DNA from: Fen-1254 sp963769605
GTDB lineage: Bacteria; Bacteroidota; Ignavibacteria; UBA10030
NCBI GenBank assembly: GCA_963769605.1
Contig: CAVYML010000002.1
Location: forward strand, 248,001 to 312,000
Reading direction: 5' to 3'
Length of the DNA stretch: 64,000 bases
Shown: positions 53,170-62,390 of the stretch, one piece after another
How the letters are laid out: each line of letters starts with the position of its first letter
How positions within the stretch are numbered: position 1 is the stretch's first letter
Made by a program: the position numbers and the translations under genes
Notes under the pieces: generated by a model
Databases searched by the model: none
What the model was told of the DNA's origin: nothing
What the model saw: the letters and a program-made list of their open reading frames with translations, nothing else

Positions 53170-54219
53170 ATGATTGACCCGAAGTCATTTACAAAAGATT
53201 GGATTCTCAAGCAGCGCAAAGCATTCCCGCAAGCTGACCCGCAGCTTATCGAGCGACAAATCTATGCATTTGAGCTTGTAGGATTATTAGCAGGCACAAA
53301 AAAACAGTTTGTTTTCAAAGGGGGCACTGCACTTTTATTGCTTTTGCAAACAGCACACCGGCTTTCTATCGATATTGATATCGTCGGCGATTTTGATCTG
53401 CCTGATTTAGAGCCGATAATTTTCGGTTCAGTCTTTCGTCGTGTCGAAGAAGATGAACGGGAAAAGGATGAAATTCCTAAAAAACATTTCAAGTTCTTCT
53501 ACACATCGGCAATTGATAACAAAGAGACGTATGTATTGCTGGATGTGTTATATACGAAGCATGGCTATTCACAACTCGTATCGCTTCCCATTAAGAACGC
53601 TATCTTTAGTGTTTCCAACGAAACGTTAGTCAAAACTCCGACAGTTGATGGAATCCTCGGCGATAAGTTGACAGCCTTTGCTCCCAATACCACCGGTGTT
53701 CCGTTTGGCAAAAAGAAATCTATGGAAATCATCAAGCAACTCTTTGATATAGGCGAGTTGTTTAATGAAGCCAAAGATATAAAGCAGATCATTGCCAATT
53801 ACCGTTCCATTCAAAAGCAGGAAAGCAAATATCATACGAGCGCTCCGACTATTACCGAATCATTGGAAGACACCATCGAAATAAGCTATCTCTTTTGTCA
53901 GTCCAGGTTAAAGGGCTGTAAAGAAAATACAGGCGTCGAAGAAATACACCGCGGATTAAAGCAGATTTATAGCTATCTGTTAGGAGTTCCATTTCATATC
54001 GAACAAGCGCGTGTGTCAGCATCAAAAGCGGCGTTATTAGCAACACTGATTAAGGGCGAGAAGAAGGATTACGACATCAGCGGTATTAAATACAATCCTG
54101 CAAGAGTTGAAGAGATCAGAGATGTATCATTAAAGGGCAATTTACAAATATTAAATAAACTGAAAGAGACACAAACCGAATCTTTTTACTATTGGTGGTT
54201 GATTTCGCAAATAAAATAA
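53170..54219 (+). CDS. AbiEii-type nucleotidyltransferase toxin
   Basis: A 349-residue protein of the AbiEii/AbiGii nucleotidyltransferase-like family. The signature is FKGGTALLLLL (about 49-59), then AHRLSIDIDIV with D68/D70 as metal ligands. C-terminal helices follow. AbiEii-type toxins transfer nucleotides to tRNA or a related target and cause growth arrest when phage infection upsets the antitoxin. An ATG directly follows the GAAGG site. It pairs with the gene upstream. Confidence 0.88.
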   Translation: MIDPKSFTKDWILKQRKAFPQADPQLIERQIYAFELVGLLAGTKKQFVFKGGTALLLLLQTAHRLSIDIDIVGDFDLPDLEPIIFGSVFRRVEEDEREKDEIPKKHFKFFYTSAIDNKETYVLLDVLYTKHGYSQLVSLPIKNAIFSVSNETLVKTPTVDGILGDKLTAFAPNTTGVPFGKKKSMEIIKQLFDIGELFNEAKDIKQIIANYRSIQKQESKYHTSAPTITESLEDTIEISYLFCQSRLKGCKENTGVEEIHRGLKQIYSYLLGVPFHIEQARVSASKAALLATLIKGEKKDYDISGIKYNPARVEEIRDVSLKGNLQILNKLKETQTESFYYWWLISQIK

Positions 54220-54240
54220 TGAATAACTCGAAAAAATTTA

Positions 54241-55206
54241 ATGCGCACTAAATCTCATAAAATATTACTCTCCTTTGTTGGTGCAAACGATGCCGGCAAA
54301 TTAAAGGGTGACGAAGACGGAGCTATACTTACAGTTTTTCGAGAACGATCATTTAATGAAGTACATCTTTTATGGAATCCATCTAAATACAAGGGAGCAG
54401 ATTTTAAATCAATCGCGGAATATGTGTCAGAGCAAATCACTAAGCGAGACTTATCAGAAAAGATCTATCTGCATGAATTTAATTGTAGTGATGTTACAAA
54501 TCACAATGAAATCTACCCACGACTACTTTCATTCTGCAAGTCTCTTGGAATAGGAGCTGAAAAGAAATATACCGCAGCGATTGCTTCAGGAACTCCGGCA
54601 ATGCAGGTATGTTGGATACTTATGGCGGAATCAGGAGATTTCCCGATTGAACTTATTCGGAGCAATGAGCCAAAATATGGGAAGCCTCTTGTCAGACCAA
54701 TCAAATTAGGGACAGGATTACCGCGCATTCTTAGACTTGAAGAAGAAAACAAACAGTTGCAGAAGGAAAAGCAGGAATTAATTCCTCGTTTAGTCATTGA
54801 TGTTAAAAATGGACTTGCCAAAGTTAATAAAGTCACATTGGATCTGTCTCCCATAGAATTCTGTTATTATCGTTATTTTGCTGAAAGGAAATTGATCTCA
54901 GATGAGTTCGAAAGAATATCAGGAATATTAGTTCCGGAAGTCTTTGTCGAAAAGCTGTTGCTTTACCGAAAAGAAAGTTTTCCTGACAAAGAAACGTCGG
55001 AGAAGGAAAATAGGAAATTGAGGGAACGCGGTATTTCTACAACTACATTTCGTTCTAATGTATCAAAGGCAAATGTCGGTGTTCATAAGATGCTAAAGAA
55101 TAAGAGCCTTGCAAAGCTTTTTGAAATTGCTATCGAAGGTAAGAAGAATTCAAAACTCTACGGTTTTCGTTTACCCAAGTCGAAAATTCTTATTAGGGGA
55201 AAATGA
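54241..55206 (+). CDS. RtcR-type CARF sensor protein with a putative winged-helix domain
   Basis: A 321-residue protein. Residues 6-155 match the CARF (CRISPR-associated Rossmann fold) sensor of RtcR: ILLSFVGANDAGK at the start, the ligand loop YTAAIASGTPAMQVCWILMAE (fragment; S-G-T-P-A-M-Q at 116-122), then DFPIELIRSNEP and PIKLG. A short coiled coil follows (LEEENKQLQKEKQEL, 166-180). The C-terminal half (VIDVKNGLAKVNKVTLDLSPIEFCYYRYFAERK...) reads like a winged-helix of the OmpR type. It lacks the sigma-54 AAA+ domain of RtcR. CARF domains bind cyclic oligoadenylates or RNA-end ligands. Placed between the AbiE toxin and hsdR, it is likely the regulator of this island. This fusion is my inference from motifs. 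Confidence 0.6.
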   Translation: MRTKSHKILLSFVGANDAGKLKGDEDGAILTVFRERSFNEVHLLWNPSKYKGADFKSIAEYVSEQITKRDLSEKIYLHEFNCSDVTNHNEIYPRLLSFCKSLGIGAEKKYTAAIASGTPAMQVCWILMAESGDFPIELIRSNEPKYGKPLVRPIKLGTGLPRILRLEEENKQLQKEKQELIPRLVIDVKNGLAKVNKVTLDLSPIEFCYYRYFAERKLISDEFERISGILVPEVFVEKLLLYRKESFPDKETSEKENRKLRERGISTTTFRSNVSKANVGVHKMLKNKSLAKLFEIAIEGKKNSKLYGFRLPKSKILIRGK

Positions 55207-55262
55207 ATAATGCCACATCATTGCCGCATTCGTAATTTAGAATATCATAATTAAATTGGTGT

Positions 55263-57548
55263 ATGCTAATGGCGAACTCAGAACAAGATGCAAGAATAGT
55301 AATTGATGAACTGCTTCGTAAAGCTGGATGGGATATGAAGGATCGTTTAACTGTTCGGACAGCGGTTCCTGTCTACGAATCGGGAGTAGTTGCTGAAACC
55401 CAGTCTGAATACGGTACTACGAACCGTCCGAGTGGTTATGCAGATTATGTCTTATATGGCGATAACAACCGACCGCTTGCTGTTGTCGAAGCTAAGAAAG
55501 ACGCATTGCATCCCTATGTTGCCAAACAACAGGCATTGCCTTATGCTCAGAAAATAAATGCCCCATTCATTTTCCTAACAAATGGCGAATTGATTTATTT
55601 TTGGGATTATACGAACGATGATGCAAGAGTTGTCAACTCGTTCTACTCTCAAAGAGATCTCGAAAGAATCCTTCATCTTCGTGAAGAAAAGAAGCCCTTA
55701 GCGAGTGTTCCGATTCCTGATTATTACTTGCGTCAAGGTGAACGTCGAGAAGTAAGGCCATATCAAAAAGACACGATGAAAGCTCTTGACCAGGCATTGG
55801 AACTTGGTAAACGGCGTTTCCTTATTCAACTTCCAACGGGCACGGGTAAAACGGATATTACGGCTCTTTATTTAAAACGTCTCTTTGAAGCAGGACGCGC
55901 TGAACGAATTTTGTTTCTTGTTGACCGTGAACAGCTTGCAAAACAAGCGAAGGAAGCACTTCAGGATATTCTAACAACTCATGGAACATATTGGTTGAAA
56001 GCCGGTGCTGAACGGCAAGAACAGCAAATCACTGTGTGTCTTTTGCAAACCATGATCTCACGTTATCAAGAATATTCCAGCGGCTATTTTGACGTCGTCA
56101 TTACGGATGAATCCCACCGTTCAATATATGGGGCATGGCAAACAGCTCTTACACATTTTGACGCTGTTCATATCGGACTTACGGCTACTCCATCGGAATT
56201 TATCGAACGAAACACATTCAGGTTTTATAATTGTCAGGATGGACAACCTGATTTCTCGTTGCCTATCAAGGAAGCATTTGACAAAGATTTTCTTGCACGA
56301 TATAAATTTGCCGAAGGTATAACAAAAATCATAGCAGAAGGTGCAGATATTGGCGATGAAGAATATGATCCTTCTGAGTTTGAGCGCCGTTGGACAAACG
56401 AAGATACAAATAAAAAAATGATGCAGGAGTTCGATAAACTTGCATGGGCGAACTACAAAGAGCTTGCCCCAGAACAAACTATTGGCCCAGGAAAGGCAAT
56501 TGTTTTTGCAATTACCAAACATCATGCAGCACGATTAGCCGACTATTTGAACAAATTGCATCCAGAGCAAAAAGGCCACTATGCAGAAGTCATTACAAGT
56601 GATGTGGCTGATGCTGATGATATGATTCGAAAATTTAAGAACGAAACATATCCGATGATTGCTGTTTCTGTAGGAATGCTCGACACCGGATTTGATTGTC
56701 CCGAAGTTCTTCACTTAGTGATGTGCCGTCGTGTGCGATCTCCTATCCTTTATCAACAAATGCGGGGACGCGGAACACGAAAATGTAATCGTATTGGCAA
56801 ACGAGGATTTGTGATTTACGATTTCTTCGAGAATCGTAAATACTTCAACGATACTGAATCAGATGTCTTCACAGGTTCTGGTTGGGGCATAAGCACAGGA
56901 GGAACCACACCTCCACAACCGCCAACGTCTCGCGAACTTATAGAGCTTGGTCTTGCTGATGAATGGCTTTATGCTGTCAATTATGTTGAGGTCGGACCCG
57001 AAGGCGAACAAATTGATAAGCGAGCGTATATTTCCAATTGGGAAGAGACCATTAAGAAACAAGCAAAAGATGATCCTATCCTAGAAAAGATTCGCAGGCA
57101 GGCAGAAGTGGCTGATGAGCAAGAACGAAAAGCCTTCGAACTTTCAGAAGAGGAAGAACAACGACTTGCTTCACGATTGAACCAACCAAAGTTGTATTTC
57201 AACGAAAACAATCTTCGACAAGCATATAAAAAGCCATCAGGAACACTTGTAGATTTCATTCAGCATGCTCTTGGAAGTCTGAAACTGAAAAGTCGCGAAG
57301 AAGAATTGACTGAGAATTTCTATGCTTGGTTAGTGTCGAAGTCATTCAATCCTGAACAAGCTCAATATCTATCGTTAATTAAAAATCGTGGCATTGTTAG
57401 AGGTAAAGTAGAAGTGGAAGATCTGTTCAAACCCCCTCTCTCAATTCTCAATGCTGCTGGACTTGGTATTGAGTTATTCGGTGAGGCAGGACTAAAAGAA
57501 GTCATTAATGAAATGAACGAAAATGTTTTTGTAGGTAAAGCTGCATAG
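55263..57548 (+). CDS. hsdR: Type I restriction enzyme, R subunit
   Basis: A 761-residue motor and nuclease subunit. The nuclease domain lies at 1-130 with D61 (G-Y-A-D-Y-V-L-Y), E76 and K78 (VVEAKK). The SF2 helicase has Walker A PTGTGKT (191-197), the DESH box (282-285), LTATP, and motif VI in QMRGRGTRKC. The C-terminal EcoEI_R_C-type domain (about 560-750) contacts the methylase. The length (761) is short for type IA/IB HsdR and fits the EcoEI-like/IC-short group. The frame is intact. It lies 56 bases after the CARF gene, and hsdM follows 21 bases later. Confidence 0.95.
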   Translation: MLMANSEQDARIVIDELLRKAGWDMKDRLTVRTAVPVYESGVVAETQSEYGTTNRPSGYADYVLYGDNNRPLAVVEAKKDALHPYVAKQQALPYAQKINAPFIFLTNGELIYFWDYTNDDARVVNSFYSQRDLERILHLREEKKPLASVPIPDYYLRQGERREVRPYQKDTMKALDQALELGKRRFLIQLPTGTGKTDITALYLKRLFEAGRAERILFLVDREQLAKQAKEALQDILTTHGTYWLKAGAERQEQQITVCLLQTMISRYQEYSSGYFDVVITDESHRSIYGAWQTALTHFDAVHIGLTATPSEFIERNTFRFYNCQDGQPDFSLPIKEAFDKDFLARYKFAEGITKIIAEGADIGDEEYDPSEFERRWTNEDTNKKMMQEFDKLAWANYKELAPEQTIGPGKAIVFAITKHHAARLADYLNKLHPEQKGHYAEVITSDVADADDMIRKFKNETYPMIAVSVGMLDTGFDCPEVLHLVMCRRVRSPILYQQMRGRGTRKCNRIGKRGFVIYDFFENRKYFNDTESDVFTGSGWGISTGGTTPPQPPTSRELIELGLADEWLYAVNYVEVGPEGEQIDKRAYISNWEETIKKQAKDDPILEKIRRQAEVADEQERKAFELSEEEEQRLASRLNQPKLYFNENNLRQAYKKPSGTLVDFIQHALGSLKLKSREEELTENFYAWLVSKSFNPEQAQYLSLIKNRGIVRGKVEVEDLFKPPLSILNAAGLGIELFGEAGLKEVINEMNENVFVGKAA

Positions 57549-57569
57549 TTATTGAAAGAATAAGAACCA

Positions 57570-59279
57570 ATGAATCAAGCAATTCGAAAAAAGTTAGATC
57601 ACATCACAGATATTTTGTGGGCAGGTGGTGTTACCAATCCCGTCACATACATCGAACAGATATCCTATCTCATTTACCTCAAACTTCTCGATGAAGCCGA
57701 GAACGAGCGTGAGCTTCACGGAAAACTGACAAACGGTAATGGTAAGCGTCTTTTCCCAGGACAATCGGAACGATATCGCTGGTCGAAATGGCGTTTTAAT
57801 AGCGGTGAGAAGCTCCGTAATTTTCTTCGTGACGATGTTTTTCCCTATATGTCCACAGGTCTCTTAAAAGATGAACCGCAGATTGCAGAATATTTTCGTG
57901 ACGCAGTATTGGAAATAGTTGATCCAAATGTCTTGAAGCAAGTGATCGATGAAATAGATGCCATTAATTTCCGGAGACTCGGTCCGGATGAGAAGGGCGA
58001 TATCTTCGAATACCTTCTCACTCATCTCGGACAATCGGCATTAAACGGACAATTCCGTACACCTCGTCAGATTCGTTCGATGATGGTCGAATTGGTTGAC
58101 CCTGATTTTGGCGATACGATATATGATCCGGCTTGCGGTACAGGCGGATTCCTTATTGATTCTCTCGAATATGTTCTTGCAAAATATTCTGAGAAGCCAA
58201 AAGAGATTCCAATCTATGGCGAAGAATGGCTTCTGCAAAAGTATTTGATGAAACAGGGTAATGGAACGAATCAAAAGGGTAACGATGAAGAGATTGAGAT
58301 ACCGAAGAATTTCCTCAAAGATCTGAAGAAAGAAATTCCGAACCTCCAGACTTACAGAAAAGGCAATGGAGATAAAATTCCTAATTGGGAATTGCTGGAA
58401 GGATCTCTTTATGGTATAGATGTAAGCCGACAGATGATGCGCATTGCTACCATGAACATGGTTCTCCATGGCGTACCAAAATCCAATATCAAACGGGCGA
58501 ATACACTTTCGGATTTAGGCGGATTGAGCGATGAAGACTTAAAGCGTAAATACAAAGTGATTCTTTCAAATCCGCCGTTTGCTGGAGTATTGCCACAGGA
58601 TTCCATTCGCAAAGATTTACCTACAAATTCAAAGAAGAGTGAATTGCTCTTCCTTGGTGTGATGATGGAAGCGTTAGCACCGGGAGGAAGATGCGCTATT
58701 GTGGTTCCTGAAGGTTTGCTGTTTGGTTCTACTGGATCTCATATCGAGTTAAGAAGGAAGCTCGTTGAAGAGTTCGATCTACTTTCAGTTATTTCATTGC
58801 CCGCAGGTGTATTCAAACCATATGCTGGTGTAAAAACTGGTGTTCTTGTATTTCGCAAACCAAAGGGAGAGAAAAAGAAGGATGCGAGATCTAAGGTTTG
58901 GTTCTATGAAATAAAGAATGACGGATTAGATCCTGATAAGATCACTGGAGGTGGAAGGCCTGAAACACCTGAACAAAACGACATTCCAAATTTGATTTCT
59001 CAATGGAAGAAATACAAAGCAAGTGATTACGAGAAACCACCTGGAATTGAAGCAAACTCAACATTGCCGGTTGGAAGTAAAGTGTCGGCTTGTTGGTACG
59101 CAACATATGAAATAATTGAAAGAGCCGATTTTAATCTTACTGCAGGAAGGTACAAACCACAGATAGCTGAGAAGGCATCCGATGAGGATCCAACTAAACT
59201 TGTTCAAAATGCTTTGGAATTAGAAAAAGATATAATAGCAAAAATGGATAAACTCTCAGAAGAATTAGGAAACAATTAG
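57570..59279 (+). CDS. hsdM: Type I restriction-modification methylase, M subunit
   Basis: A 569-residue N6-adenine methyltransferase. The N-terminal helical HsdM_N domain is followed by the SAM-binding motif DPACGTGGFLIDSLEYV (186-194 core) and catalytic NPPF (334-337). The C-terminal part ends in a coiled region that joins HsdS. The GRCAIVVPEGLLFGSTG stretch is typical of HsdM. It methylates one adenine on each strand of the target set by HsdS. Overlap and spacing with hsdR and hsdS are short, so it is one operon. Confidence 0.96.
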   Translation: MNQAIRKKLDHITDILWAGGVTNPVTYIEQISYLIYLKLLDEAENERELHGKLTNGNGKRLFPGQSERYRWSKWRFNSGEKLRNFLRDDVFPYMSTGLLKDEPQIAEYFRDAVLEIVDPNVLKQVIDEIDAINFRRLGPDEKGDIFEYLLTHLGQSALNGQFRTPRQIRSMMVELVDPDFGDTIYDPACGTGGFLIDSLEYVLAKYSEKPKEIPIYGEEWLLQKYLMKQGNGTNQKGNDEEIEIPKNFLKDLKKEIPNLQTYRKGNGDKIPNWELLEGSLYGIDVSRQMMRIATMNMVLHGVPKSNIKRANTLSDLGGLSDEDLKRKYKVILSNPPFAGVLPQDSIRKDLPTNSKKSELLFLGVMMEALAPGGRCAIVVPEGLLFGSTGSHIELRRKLVEEFDLLSVISLPAGVFKPYAGVKTGVLVFRKPKGEKKKDARSKVWFYEIKNDGLDPDKITGGGRPETPEQNDIPNLISQWKKYKASDYEKPPGIEANSTLPVGSKVSACWYATYEIIERADFNLTAGRYKPQIAEKASDEDPTKLVQNALELEKDIIAKMDKLSEELGNN

Positions 59280-59282
59280 AAT

Positions 59283-60497
59283 ATGCAATCTGAAACAAAA
59301 AATAAGTCTTTCGGATGGGAAACAGTTGAATTTGAAAATGCTGTCAAGGAGGGTACATCTGGACAGGCCAAAGTTCCGAAATCTCAATATCAAGAAAAAG
59401 GAACTTTTCCCATAATTGATCAAGGGCAAAATTATTTAGCTGGATATACTAATGATACTAACGCATTGTACTCAGGGAAATTACCAGTCATTATATTTGG
59501 AGATCATACAAGAGTTTTTAAGTATGTTGATCATCCGTTTTGTCTTGGAGCTGATGGTTCAAAAGTCCTTTTGCCAAAATCCTCGTTCATTCCGAAATAT
59601 CTATATTATTATTTCTTAAATGCAAAAATTCCAAACCTGGGCTATAGTAGACATTCGAAGGTTCTTCGTGAAATTTCGGTCCCCAGACCATTACTCTCCG
59701 AGCAACGCCGCATAGTGGAAATTCTCGACCAAGCCGATGTGCTTCGAGAAAAACGCACTGAGGCCGATAAAAACGCTGAGAAGATTTTACCAGTATTGTT
59801 CAATAAAATATTTGGTGAACCGTCAAGGAATGAAAAGAATTGGAAAAAGGGCACATTGAAAGACGCGGGTGCCTCCGTTCGTTATGGATTAGGACAACCT
59901 CCTCCAGTAAAGGAAAAAGGTGTGCGATTGATACGAGCGACAAACATTCATAACGGGTGTATATTTGAAGAAGATATGATTTACATTGATCCTGAAGAGG
60001 TTCCGAAGTCACGAAATGCTTTTCTCTCAGCAAGAGAGGTATTAGTTGTCCGAAGTGGAGCATATACTGGTGACGTTGCCCAAGTTACGGAAGAATATGA
60101 AGGATCCGTTGCTGGATACGATCTAGTGGTAGATCCCGGGGAAAATTTGATAGGTGAATTTTTAGAATCATACCTTCTTACTCCCCAAATTCAACAAAAC
60201 TACTTTACAAATAATAAATCAAGGGCTGGTCAACCACATCTAAATTCTACACAGTTAGAAGATACTCCATTATTCGTGCCTGATTTTGAACTTCAAAGGA
60301 AATATGCTGGTTCTGTTTGTATTATAAGAGATCTGCGAAAAAAACGAAACGAATGCAAAATAAAGATTGATAATCTATTCTCAGTTATTATCAATCGCGC
60401 ATTTTCTGGTGATCTCACAGCTAAATGGCGTGAATCGCATATGAAGGAATTGCTACAAGAAATGGAAGAGCAAGCGAAGGAATTAAAAATAAAATGA
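59283..60497 (+). CDS. hsdS: Type I restriction-modification specificity subunit
   Basis: A 404-residue protein with two target-recognition domains. TRD1 spans about 10-140. It is followed by the conserved helix SEQRRIVEILDQADVLREKRTEADKNAEKILPVLFNKIFGEP (fragment). TRD2 spans about 190-340 (LKDAGASVRYGLGQPPPVKEKGVRLIRATNI), and a second coiled helix follows. The TRDs fix the two half-sites; they cannot be read by eye. The start ATG is 3 bases after the hsdM stop. The last four bases overlap the next gene (ATGA), so the ATPase gene is translationally coupled to hsdS. Confidence 0.93.
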   Translation: MQSETKNKSFGWETVEFENAVKEGTSGQAKVPKSQYQEKGTFPIIDQGQNYLAGYTNDTNALYSGKLPVIIFGDHTRVFKYVDHPFCLGADGSKVLLPKSSFIPKYLYYYFLNAKIPNLGYSRHSKVLREISVPRPLLSEQRRIVEILDQADVLREKRTEADKNAEKILPVLFNKIFGEPSRNEKNWKKGTLKDAGASVRYGLGQPPPVKEKGVRLIRATNIHNGCIFEEDMIYIDPEEVPKSRNAFLSAREVLVVRSGAYTGDVAQVTEEYEGSVAGYDLVVDPGENLIGEFLESYLLTPQIQQNYFTNNKSRAGQPHLNSTQLEDTPLFVPDFELQRKYAGSVCIIRDLRKKRNECKIKIDNLFSVIINRAFSGDLTAKWRESHMKELLQEMEEQAKELKIK

Positions 60498-62389
60498 TAC
60501 GATCAATAAATCTTTCTAACTTTAAAGCTTTCGGGCCATCGCAATCGGTTCCAATCAAACCTCTGACACTCATCTTTGGTGCGAATAGCTCTGGAAAATC
60601 GAGCATTCTTCATAGTCTTCTTTTAGCGCACGAGGCATTCAATACGAATGAACTCGATGTATTCAAAACAGTATTGGGTGGAGATTCGGTTGATCTTGGT
60701 GGTTTTCATCAATATGTGTATCGACGTCTTTGGGAGGACAGAAGGGTTCTTGAGACATTTGAATTGGATGCGGCATTCTCGCAAACCGAAGTGGCAGGCT
60801 TGTTTGGGCAGACCAATAGTTTAATAATTATATATGAAATCGGCCGTAAAGAAAAAGAGGTTATTGAACAAGAAGCTGAATATCAAGAAGCAGAAAAAAG
60901 TATCGAATGGAAACATAAATCAACTGGTAATTATAAACCTGGTTCAGATCCCTGTGTCGTATCTTACGAAATTGCGACGAAAGAGGGTTACTTACTTAAA
61001 ATGTCTCGCCGTTCGGCTGGAAATTTCTTTCAACTCGATACAATTAATGATACACATCCAGCGATACGGAATCTCTTAGAATCCATACTTTTATCTTTTA
61101 CGACAACAACGGCAATTACAGAGGCTGATTGGATTTCTATTAAAGAGGGTCTTGAGGAAATTATCCCAAAACTAACTGCTTCCACTGATAAGTTTATTCC
61201 AAGTGAGTTGAATATTCCTAAAAGTAGTGAACAAGCACAACAGGGTTTCATTCCTTTGAGCAAAGCAACGAGGAAAGCGGATATTATTTCAGCGCTAAAG
61301 GTTTTTTTACCGCGTAGCTTGAATGAAATTATTAGGACTGCTTATCATTCTTTTTCAAGTAATATCAACACGCTCTTTTATCTTGGCCCTTTGCGTTCGT
61401 ACCCTCCACGTCTTATTCACGCTGTTCCTGAGAAGGACGTCAATTGGCAATCTGGTGGTGGACTTGCCTGGAACATTATTCTCAAAGACCAAAAGGTTAG
61501 AGATAAAGTGAATGTATGGTTATCTGACAAACGTAAGCTGAGTACTCCATACTATCTGCAAGTGGAAAATTTATATCGAATTGATAAATGGCTTGAGGGA
61601 TTCAAAAAACAACTTACAGAACCTCAATACTCAAAATTGATGGAAGAATTAAAAAACATGAAGGAATCGCTTGAGAAACTTCATGATCCAGATTATAAGC
61701 CCGAGAAATGGAATTTGACAAGAACCGAATTCGGTAAATTAAGTGAATTAAAGAATGTAAAAGCTATCACTTCAGAGAAAGATAGAATAGTTGATGAAAA
61801 ACTGTATGAAATATTAACAGAGATAGAAGTACCGTTGAATTTTAATGATTACAATGTTGAGGAATTTATTGATCATTATATGGAAGATTTGGCGTCAGCG
61901 ATATCGGTAGATGTAGAGTCAAAGGATTTTTTATCGCTTATAGATGGGAGAACACATACAGTTGTAACCCATAGAGATGTCGGTGTAGGAATCAGTCAAG
62001 TTTTGCCTGTCCTTGTATATGCATATGCAAATAAGGGAAAGATACTAGTAATAGAACAGCCGGAGATTCATCTTCATCCTCAATTACAGGCAGAGCTTGG
62101 TGATGTATTCATCCAGTCTGCTCTCGGTGAAAACAAGAACACGTTTATTCTTGAAACGCATAGCGAACATTTAATTCTTCGGATTATGCGAAGAATGCGG
62201 GAGACTTTTGAAGGGACTTTACCAGAAGGACAACACCCATTAACTCCAAAAGATGTCTCTATTTTGTATGTCGAACCAGATGGAGATAAAAGTATTATAC
62301 GAGAAATGCCGTTAAATGAACGCGGCGAACTTGTGAAATCATGGCCAGGCGGTTTCTTCGAAGAAGGATTAAGGGAGGTATTCGCTTAA
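60494..62389 (+). CDS. AAA family ATPase, DUF3696 type
   Basis: A 631-residue OLD/SMC-like ATPase. Walker A is GANSSGKSSILHSLLL (29-44). The middle carries a long insert with coiled-coil character (LTEPQYSKLMEELKNMKESLEKL). Then come the ABC-like signature region (THRDVGVGISQVLPVLVYAY), Walker B LVIEQPEIHLHPQLQ (about 517-530) and a late His (THSEHLI). The C-terminus (LYVEPDGDKSIIREMPLNE...SWPGGFFEEGL) is the DUF3696 end. Proteins of this type occur in defence islands, where the ATPase senses damage or phage and unleashes a partner. It overlaps hsdS and is followed one base later by a gene of unknown type. Confidence 0.88.
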   Translation: MIRSINLSNFKAFGPSQSVPIKPLTLIFGANSSGKSSILHSLLLAHEAFNTNELDVFKTVLGGDSVDLGGFHQYVYRRLWEDRRVLETFELDAAFSQTEVAGLFGQTNSLIIIYEIGRKEKEVIEQEAEYQEAEKSIEWKHKSTGNYKPGSDPCVVSYEIATKEGYLLKMSRRSAGNFFQLDTINDTHPAIRNLLESILLSFTTTTAITEADWISIKEGLEEIIPKLTASTDKFIPSELNIPKSSEQAQQGFIPLSKATRKADIISALKVFLPRSLNEIIRTAYHSFSSNINTLFYLGPLRSYPPRLIHAVPEKDVNWQSGGGLAWNIILKDQKVRDKVNVWLSDKRKLSTPYYLQVENLYRIDKWLEGFKKQLTEPQYSKLMEELKNMKESLEKLHDPDYKPEKWNLTRTEFGKLSELKNVKAITSEKDRIVDEKLYEILTEIEVPLNFNDYNVEEFIDHYMEDLASAISVDVESKDFLSLIDGRTHTVVTHRDVGVGISQVLPVLVYAYANKGKILVIEQPEIHLHPQLQAELGDVFIQSALGENKNTFILETHSEHLILRIMRRMRETFEGTLPEGQHPLTPKDVSILYVEPDGDKSIIREMPLNERGELVKSWPGGFFEEGLREVFA

Positions 62390-62390
62390 T

